From Podocnemis expansa (taxonomy: Eukaryota > Chordata > Testudines > Podocnemididae), in NCBI GenBank assembly GCA_007922195.1, contig ML681964.1, positions 8,870,597 to 8,934,596 on the forward strand: 64,000 nucleotides of DNA. Reading direction: 5' to 3'. How positions within the stretch are numbered: the stretch's first letter is position 1; every line of letters begins with the position of its first letter. The notes under the pieces were generated by a model. That model was not told the origin of the DNA and did not search any database. It saw nothing but the letters and a program-made list of their open reading frames with translations. Positions 56,330 through 64,000 of this stretch are shown here, piece by piece. A program made the position numbers and the translations under genes.

Positions 56330-56885
56330 GCATCTATGGTGTTGGGGATATTTGTTACTAGCAGTTGCAGGCTACCTACATTGGCATGGACAATCCCTAT
56401 ACAGAAGAATAAATTGCACACAAAACTGACATCAGATATCAGAACACAAAAAAAAGCAGTTGCTGAGCACTTCCATCTTCCTAATCACTCCATTGATGAT
56501 TTGTTAATGATGGTTGTGAAGAAAATCAATGGGACATCAAGACTTCAAAGAGAAACAGCCAAAATCAAACTAATATGCAAATTAGATGTGTGAAAGTAGG
56601 GCTGAATCATGACTATGGATTCTTTTCACATTATAACAGGTAATTTGACTTCACCCTCCCTCTGTGTGCTGTTTCCTAGAGTTTGAATCTTTACAAATGC
56701 TCTGATTTGCTGTTGCAGTATGACCTGATCCCACGTCTTACACTCCCCTGCATTTATTTTCATCCAATTCTGTAAGTTCTCACTCATGAAAGCACCTGAC
56801 GAAGTGGGATATTCTCCCATGACAGCTCATCCGATAAATAAATCTATTAGTCTTCAAGTGCCACAAGATTCCTTGCTTTTTTTTT
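56330..56885 (+). mobile_element. Penelope-like element, 3' part, plus strand
   Basis: Sense copy with a decayed GIY-YIG region followed by the common tail ('ctgacgaagtgggatattct', 'catgacagctcatcc', 'gtgccacaagattccttg'), ending near 56885. It matches the minus-strand copy at 6612-7320 along its whole length. Confidence 0.75.
56370..56640 (+). pseudogene. Penelope-like GIY-YIG domain fragment
   Basis: 'YIG' at about 56379 starts the homology, a stop follows within a dozen codons, then comes 'AVAEHFHLPNHSIDDLLMMV', 'TSRLQRETAKIKLICK' and, after a stop, 'GLNHDYGFFSHYNR'. This is the C-terminal half of the nuclease domain as in the copy at 6870-7305. Dead through stops and frameshifts. Confidence 0.7.
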
Positions 56886-56904
56886 CTACATTGGCATGTG
56901 ACCA

Positions 56905-58620
56905 TTCTCATCATATCCTCCCCTTCATAAATTTAACAAGCTCAGTCTTGAAGCTAGCTATGTTTTCGGCCTTTTCTGTTCCCCTTAGAAGGCTGTTCCT
57001 GAACTTTCCTCTTCTGATGGCTAAAAAACTTAATTTAATTTCATGCCTAAACTTGTTGGTGGACAATTTATATCCATTTGTTCTTGGGTCAGCATTGGCA
57101 CTTAAGTTAAATAACTCCTCTACCTCCCTAATATTTATCCTTCTCATGTGTTTACAGAGAGCAATCACTTCCCCTTTCGGCCTTCCTTTGGTAGGCTAAA
57201 CAAGCCAAGATTCCTGAGATTCCTCTTGTAAACTAGGTTTTCCATTCCTTGGCTCATCCTTGCATCTCTTCTCTGCACCTATTCCAGTTTGAATTCTTCT
57301 TTCTTAAACATGAGTGGCAAGAATCGCACACACTATTCCAGATTAGGTTTGAGTCAGTACCAACACCTCCCTATCATATTGAAAATGCTTCTCATACTGC
57401 AACCTAAGATTTCATTAGCCTTTTTTACAACTGCATTACAATGGCAGCTCATAGTCATTCTGTGATCATCCAATATAGTCAACTCAGTCTGCTCCTAGGC
57501 CACTTCCAACCAGGGGCCAAAACAGAAACACCCTGGAGCCCACAAATCTGACATGTCAGAGTTCCAGGACACAGATTCCAGAATCTAGAAAAATCGGATT
57601 CACACATGCATGAAGGGGGTGTGGATAATAAGGGAAAGGGGCCCAGAGATTAGGACAGTTCCAGGGCCCCTCAAATTATACTTTAACCATTGCTTCCAAC
57701 TAATACATATTCAGTTTATTAGAAAAAATATTTTGATAGTTTCTAAGTGCACTTTGCACTATTAAATTAAATCCCATTTCTTTTACTCTAATTTTCAAGA
57801 TCATGTAGGTTTTCTTGTATGATATTCCAGTCCTCCTCTATGTTGGCAATATTATCCAATTTTGTGGCATCCATAAATTCCATCAGCAAACTCCCACTTT
57901 TTAGCACAAGGCCATGAATGAAAATATTAAGTAAGATTGATCTTCAAACTGATCCCACTTGTCACCTCCATCCAGCCTGACAGCTTATCTTTCGATATGA
58001 TCCTTTGTAGTCTCCCCTTTAACCCGTTCCTTATAGAATAGAATAGAATAGAATAGAATAGAATAGAATAGAATCATAGGATTGAAAGGGACCTCATGTG
58101 ATCATCTAGTCCAACCCCTTTCAATTCACATACTAATCTCCATCTTCTCTAATTTAACTAATAATTTCCCATGTGGGACTACACTGAATGCCTCCCAGAA
58201 ATCCAGCTAGATTAAATCTGCTGCATTCTTTTGTCTAAAAAAATTTATCAACTTCACAGAGAAAGAGATCAGGTTTGTCTGGCATGATCTACCTTTTGTA
58301 AAACTATATTGTATTTTTTGTCATTGATCCTTTACGTCTATGTCCTTAACTTTTTGCATTCCACTAAGATCAAAATAACAGGCCTGTAGTTTCCTGGATC
58401 ATCTTTTTTCTCTTTTTAAAAAACACGTAATCTTTATAATTCTCCAGACATAGGTTATGACTCCTGACTTTAAAGATTCATCTCATATTTTGGTCATTGG
58501 TATTCATTTACCTCACAGAGGGAAATGAGTTGTACTAAATACGCTACTGAGTTCTGCAACACCTTCTTACCAATATTGACTTAGTATTGCAGCCTCTGTA
58601 TTTTTTTCTTATCATCATAA
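56905..58620 (-). mobile_element. Old CR1-lineage LINE, minus strand
   Basis: On the minus strand, decayed reverse transcriptase parts lie at about 58420-57850 (including 'DDPGNYRPV'-like sequence near 58390), and the C-terminal region at 57168-56911 reads 'REVEELFNLSANADPRTNGY' and 'KLSFLAIRRGKFRNSLLRG'. Many stops. A younger CR1-type tail with a (TAGAA)n run interrupts it at about 58033-58127. Confidence 0.6.
58033..58127 (-). mobile_element. CR1-type 3' tail with (TAGAA)n microsatellite
   Basis: Eight TAGAA units (58033-58073) run into 'tcataggattgaaagggacc' and 'gatcatctagtccaacccct', the antisense tail of a CR1 or CR1-tailed SINE. It is very short, so it could be a SINE like that at 16506-16592. 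Inserted in the older LINE. Confidence 0.7.
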
Positions 58621-58796
58621 CTTAATTCCCTTTCCACATTTCAGCACCATTTTTTTTGCTTAGTTTATAGTCACCCCATCACTCCTAGAAACTAAATATG
58701 AAATAGTGGAAGATCCACTGTTCCCAGCTCAATGTACTCACCATGTCATTCATTTTCTTGAACATGTTGCAGCACAGCATATTTCTACTTTTGTCA

Positions 58797-58915
58797 AGAT
58801 CCAAAGGGGCAGCTGTGTTAGTCTAGTTCAGTAAAACAAATAAACAAGGAGTCCTGTGGCACTTATAAATATATTAATATATTTGTTACTCTTTAATTGC
58901 CACAGGATTTCTACT
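58797..58915. mobile_element. Penelope tail, fold-back copy
   Basis: The left half is antisense tail ('tccaaaggggcagctgtg', 'ttagtctagttcag', 'aggagtcctgtggcactta'). After an AT-rich turn the right half is sense ('tttgttactctttaattgcc', 'acaggatttc'). Same fold-back design as at 9089 and 26586. Confidence 0.65.
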
Positions 58916-59074
58916 TTTTGACTTTGTTTTTCTGCTGTCTATCTGACTGGACCAGCTGTCCAAGATAGTCGTGCTACTTATTTTATGATCTGCCTCCACA
59001 TGTTATAGGATAGTTTCTCTGTTTACTTGGTGTGCATGAACTAGGTCTGTGCTCGAGTCTATTGACTCATTTTT

Positions 59075-59440
59075 AAATAAGTGCAAAATAATACACATTG
59101 GAAAAAAATTAATCCCAAGTGTACATAAAATATGAAGGGGTCTAAATTAGCTGTTACCACTCAAGAAAAAAACCTTGGCATCATCACGGGCAGTCCTGTG
59201 GAAACATCCACTCTGTGCAGGAACCATTAGGAAAAGAATAGATAACACGTAGTAGTGCCTTTGTAGAAATACATGGTATTCCCACAAGTCAAACATGCAT
59301 GTAGTTCTGGTAACCCCAGCTCAAAAAAATATATTAGAGTTGGGAAAGGTGTAGAGAAGGGCAACAAAAATGGTTAGAGATACGGAACAGCTTCCACATT
59401 AGGAGAGATTAAAAGGACTGAGAGTTTTTGTCAGTTTGGG
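59075..59440 (+). mobile_element. Old CR1/L3-lineage LINE fragment
   Basis: 'aagtgcaaaataatacacatt', 'ccttggcatcatcacgggca' and 'gaaacatccactctgtgcag' match the LINE at 51230-51390. The end near 59440 is abrupt. Confidence 0.65.
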
Positions 59441-59534
59441 GAGGTCACCCCAGCTTTAGTAACACACTTCACTAACAGTGTACATAGTGAAGTGCATCCC
59501 TAAACGTGGTATGATCTCACAACCTGACAAAAAG

Positions 59535-59575
59535 TCCCAGTCTTTTTATTCTCTCCTCATGTGGAAGCTGTTTAC
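59535..59575 (-). repeat. Short inverted copy of the LINE fragment
   Basis: The reverse complement of 'ctttttattctctcctcatgtggaagctgttt' repeats, with few changes, the LINE sequence at about 59388-59425 ('cagcttccacattaggagag', 'attaaaaggactg'). Either two LINE pieces in opposite orientation or a small inverted duplication. Confidence 0.55.
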
Positions 59576-61169
59576 ATTGTTAGCTACTTGAAACACCATA
59601 CAAATACAGACACTGGAAATCTTTTTTGGGTGCTGAAAACAATCTCCCCCTAACTTCCAAATATCTTTTCCCCCTCCAATAAGCGAAAATCCGGTGAATT
59701 TTCCTACTGTATATTTTTCCCCCACTAGTCTCTGATTTTGAAAACAGGCCTCCCAATAATTACAGACTAAATTAACTGCAGGTGCAACTGATGGAAGATA
59801 GACATCTGCCTAGCTGACTGCACTCATAGGAGCCATTTAGTCTGAATGTGCCCTGTAATCACAAAATCAATAACCACCTCCTTCTAACAAGTTCCTCTAT
59901 GTATGGAATAATTTCCTCCATTTCTTGTATTATTTTTAACTGAAATTCAGAGGCTTTTTCCCAAAGGGGATATGATTTGAGAATTATAAAATTTTGTATG
60001 AGTTACACTAATAGACACTTTATATTACTCTGATTAACTAACAGTTTTATTCCAAAAGGTCCATGAGCTATTTTAAATATGCTGTTGATGAAAAATCTGG
60101 AAAATGGCTGATGCCATTGCTAATATCACATAACAGAAATTGTGGATCTATATGGGTCATTTGGGGGAAAAAAGTCTGCTAGAATCCACTTCAAAATGTC
60201 CCATTTCTTGACAACAAGCAATTTAATTCAATTCCTTTTTTAACAACTCTCTCCCATCCCTCCTCCAATTTTCACTGTATCTCTTAAATGAAATGGTAAT
60301 CCAATGTTAAGATAGGAGTCAACCTTTTGAACTGACAATATGTAAGTGAATCCAAAATTATGCAACACAAGTTTGCCCATCGCTACTATACATAGGGTGT
60401 CTAGCTGCCAAAGCAATACTGATCCAAGATGACAAAGGATACACAAGTTCTAAATTAGATTGACCTTAAAAACATCCTTCCACTTCTTGAGACAATTATA
60501 CTTTTAAAGTGTCTTCTTCTCACTGTGAGACTCTTGGGATTATTTTCTTCATCTTACCTCACTATTATTCTTATACATATTTTATTGCCATTGTTCACTT
60601 ACTATAATCTTGCAAACAAATGAAAACTCTGCAATAGCATTGGATTAAGGGAAATTATCACTGCCTATCGACTGTAGTTTAGTCAATTATCCATTCATTA
60701 CTCTGTCTTGGAAGCTTTTGGAGTTTGTAAAACAATGTACAGCACAGAATGATTTATCCATGATCAGTTTACTTACGACTTAGTTTAACACATGCTAGCA
60801 TCGTGCCCCCCAAAGCTACCAACTTAACACACAAAACTAGTTAATACACAGTACCTAAAACTACAGTGTAGTGCTAAATATAGGCTCAATGTTTTCACAG
60901 TTAAATAAACATTAATTCTTAAATTTGTTTAAATAATTTTATTATGTTTTAGTGATTTTGGGGTTTTTGTTTTGCATATTTCATGTTTTAAAAATCGGAT
61001 TATGAATTAACATTTATATTTCTACTTTTGTTAAACAAAATCAAGTTATGGTAGCCCCCACCTTAAGGCACACTTACTGCATTGTGCATAGATTTATTTT
61101 GAAGATACAATATTTTAAGACATTTCACCATGGTACCATTTACACATTGTCTGTTTTACACACAGTCCC
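59576..61169. other. No feature recognised
   Basis: AT-rich sequence without recognised repeats or coding stretches. Confidence 0.45.
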
Positions 61170-61172
61170 TAT

Positions 61173-61623
61173 GGCTATGTCTACACTTAGAGTTTCTGTT
61201 CGAATTCCTGAATTCAAATTCATCAGTTCGCACTAATAATTATCAATTTGAATTCAATCAATTCGAATTGATATGGCCACATTAGAAAATCCAATTTGAA
61301 TTGGCATGTCCATGAGAACAGGACTTGCTAGTTCGAATTCGGTAGGAGGCAATACTGTATAGGGAAAAATCAAGCTGTGGCTAATTCAAACTAACAGTGA
61401 ATTTGAACTGACATGGCCACACTGGGTCAATTTGAATTACACAGTTCGAATTGACCCTGACTTCGAAGTCAAACGAGGTTTGACCAATTCAAAGTCAGCT
61501 TTCATCAATTCAAACCGAGGAGTTCCTCAATTCGAATTGAGGAAAGCCAGTGTATCCATGTACTTAATAGAATTCAAATTGATGGCAATCAATTTGAATT
61601 CAGCTCTAAGTGTAGATATGCCC
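61173..61623. mobile_element. Harbinger-like MITE with AATTCGAATT repeats
   Basis: Ends GGCTATGTCTACACTTAGAG (from 61173) and CTCTAAGTGTAGATATGCCC (to 61623) are inverted repeats flanked by TAT at 61170-61172 and 61624-61626. Five intact TTCGAATT/AATTCGAA words and many decay forms (tttgaatt, aattcaaa) fill the 451 bp. Sister of 16276-16808. The 80-codon open frame inside has no support as a gene. Confidence 0.85.
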
Positions 61624-61626
61624 TAT

Positions 61627-63949
61627 GGCTTGTCTCCCGACATCCACGTGTTAACAGATCTATGCTGTATTTGATTACCTCAAAAGTCAATATAAACACA
61701 ATTCTGAGAGTGTGATTAAATCAACCAGTCAAGAGAATTTTTGTGGCTCTGAATGTGGGGATATCAAGCTATGCATCCTCACCCATCCTGTTTAAGCTTC
61801 TTAGCAAAGATGAGTAATTTCCCAGTCCAATGTTCACTGAACATCAGCTTGACTGATAAGGTATGTTCACCTGACCTAGAGATGTCAGTGAAAGGTTTTT
61901 TTTTTTTAAGTTTGTTACTCCATATATCTCCACCTTTATAGCATGCAGTATAAATGCCCAGTTTCTGTTGCTTTGGAACACAGGACTGTATTTTTGAAAT
62001 ACTAGTATTGGTATTTCAAAGGTAATATGATCAGCAACTGGTACACTTCTGCGGGCATATTTTGCCTGAAGTGCCATGTATGTTTAGGTAGAAGAGAGTC
62101 AGTTGAACCAAACTATTGTTTATATATCTGTGGTGTTTGACCCTCATAACATGTTTCTACTACTCCCCACTGAACCCTAGCTCAGCCTTCAGTTATTGGA
62201 ATAGGACTCTGGAGAAAACTAGAGTAAGGGCAGAGAATGTGAATTCAGTGCAGTTTGAAAAAAAAATCAATGCAATGGCATAAAGAAGCAGATTCCAAAT
62301 CTTCCTTTTCTCCTAAAAGGTACATTTGACAACACCTCCAGAATCGATACACTAAATAAACTACCCTGAGAAGTCAGTTTAGATGAAATTGAATGTTCTG
62401 ATAGATTCACATGACAGACTTGTGCTATTTTCATTTAAAGGGTCTCAGATATATGAGGATGGGCAAAAAAAAAGAAAAAGCCAAGTACAAATGACCTTTT
62501 ACCCTAACTCAAGAATATCATCACTCATGAATCACAAAGAATTCTGTGCCATCCACAACCATGTTACTTCAACTACACCGTCCAGTAAACATTAGCTTTT
62601 CACACAAACAATGGGGAAGCTGAAGAAAAAAAATACAGAGAACATGGTCCCAAACCACTTTTACTGAGGTAACTGGCAAAGCTCCTATAGAACAGGATCA
62701 GCTCTAGTACTTTTAAAAAGCAATATGCAAACTAACTGCAGCTGTGTCTTCTCATTTCAAGAAGTCAAAGTCCCTTCTCACCAGCACCATTCTGAGAACT
62801 ATTCACCAAAATCCAGGTCTTGTCTTTCCATCTAGAACAATGTGGCATTTGGGGGGGGGGGTTGTTTCGTTTTTCCTAGAAGCTGTACAGTTCTGTAATC
62901 CATAATAACATTGCATTTTTGCCCCTGTAAAAACAGTTCCAGCAACATTTCAAAATATTTGTCTCCAGATAACTTCTGTGTCCATAATAACTTGAGTCAT
63001 GTTTCTAAACTGTATTTTTCCCAAAGAATAAAAGATTCTCTCTTCAATTATTTACAAGCAATTATATAAAAACTGTTCTAAGTATATTTCATTTCTGTTT
63101 GAAGTATTTTTGAAGCTAAATAGACACAGTGCAAAGTGTCAGGTTCAGGTATATACCCCAACAACAGCACCACCTATGTACTGAACAATAACTATCTATC
63201 AAAGCTGGGTAAATACAGAAAAACAGCATATGCCAACACACATTCAAACTCCAAACAGCTGTTTATTTTGACCGCATCTGTGGCCTTTTTTATCTTCTAT
63301 TCACAAACTCTTGTGCAAATTATTTGTTGTTGAATGCTTAGAAAAAACAGCGACACCTCACACACTTCAAGGTTTTTATGCACGCAACATAATTGCAATT
63401 TATTATTCCTATACTGGGGGTGCACTTTAGTGGAGACATAGCCTTTATGTCCTCTTTTTTAAAATTTGGCCATGGGAAATTCAACTGCTTTTATTTCACT
63501 TCCATTTGTGCTACCCGTTGTTTTCATGCTTCTGCTTTTTTTGTGGCTAATTGACCCTTTTTGAGTGCAATGTCTTGATTTCTTTAAGGGCATTCCTGAG
63601 TATATTTAATATTCATCTTCAGCCAACAAACCAAATCTCATATATTGGACCATGTATGTTGTATTTCTTTACCCTGTTAATATTTCCACTCTGCCCACAA
63701 GAACTTTTCTCCCTCTTTGGATGTACAAGTAGTTCAAGTGAATAAAGTATTGTGATTTTAGCCAGAATGTAACCTCTGGAAACTAAACTCCAGTCCATGT
63801 GCTTCAAGTGTATTGTGGAAGGATCACCACAATATACAGTTTCCCTGCAGAGAATGCTAACTGATGTGCTTAATCTGATGCAGCTACCTGACTACTAGGA
63901 AACGTCCCACTTGCTTAGGCCAGATGCAAAGGTGTGAGTTAAGACTCTA
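61627..63949. other. No feature recognised
   Basis: Mostly AT-rich. An 11-base G run is near 62851. A T run lies at about 61897-61907. No gene or element boundary. Confidence 0.45.
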
Positions 63950-63954
63950 AACTG

Positions 63955-64000
63955 CCTTGCACTGGAATTGCTATAGTAGATCAGACCAGTCACCTTTCTC
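63955..64000 (-). mobile_element. Tail of a CR1/L3-lineage LINE, cut by the window edge
   Basis: 'ggaattgctatagtagatcagaccagtcacc' is the antisense of the tail at about 52510-52545 ('gaccattggtctgacctaat'). Continues beyond the window. Confidence 0.6.

Overview
The window reads as intergenic or intronic DNA from a sauropsid, most likely a cryptodiran turtle. That call rests on what is seen: many CR1 LINEs with the sauropsid 3' tail (repeated ATTCTATG), a Penelope-like element with a GIY-YIG domain, TIR elements beginning GGCTATGTCTACACT, hAT-type elements with perfect 8-bp target duplications, and scattered MIR-like SINE copies. The species inference comes from remembered repeat families, not a search. 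A crocodilian is the main alternative. I found no convincing host gene, tRNA, rRNA or CRISPR array. There is a 400-N assembly gap at 53966-54365.

Layout. 1-5745: mostly unassigned sequence with a MIR-like SINE, a hAT MITE (2477-3049) and a short degenerate coding-like stretch. 5746-10707: two hAT elements sharing one TIR family, a Penelope-like 3' end, a CR1 3' end, and an older hAT remnant split by the second hAT. 13013-14820: three Harbinger-like elements nested inside one another, each with its own 3-bp duplication, the innermost holding a 51-bp minisatellite. 16276-16808: another Harbinger-like element with a probable tRNA-derived SINE fragment inside it. 18120-28041: an old minus-strand Ty3/Gypsy element split by a younger Gypsy (22690-27467, LTRs plus CTGTG duplication), whose gag is in turn split by a Penelope fold-back insert. 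30985-33996: a decayed plus-strand Gypsy with integrase upstream of reverse transcriptase, the Gmr1-type order. 38328-45436: a hAT-flanked 7.1-kb nest holding another hAT, a CR1 and a solo LTR inside that CR1. 46696-48824: a Harbinger-like element that still encodes a Myb/SANT-like protein, apparently with one small intron. 50775-59440: LINEs of several ages, the gap, another hAT and more Penelope pieces. 61173-61623: a last Harbinger-like MITE.

How the parts relate. The coding matter is transposon-derived: reverse transcriptases, integrases, a GIY-YIG nuclease domain, gag fragments, and the Myb/SANT-like DNA-binding protein. Almost all are broken. The Myb-like reading frame is the most intact. 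The Harbinger-like elements fall into at least three sequence groups whose inner ends are filled with different palindromes, yet all three palindromes share a TCGA core. This could be a family of binding sites for element-encoded Myb-like proteins. I consider it the most promising lead in the window.
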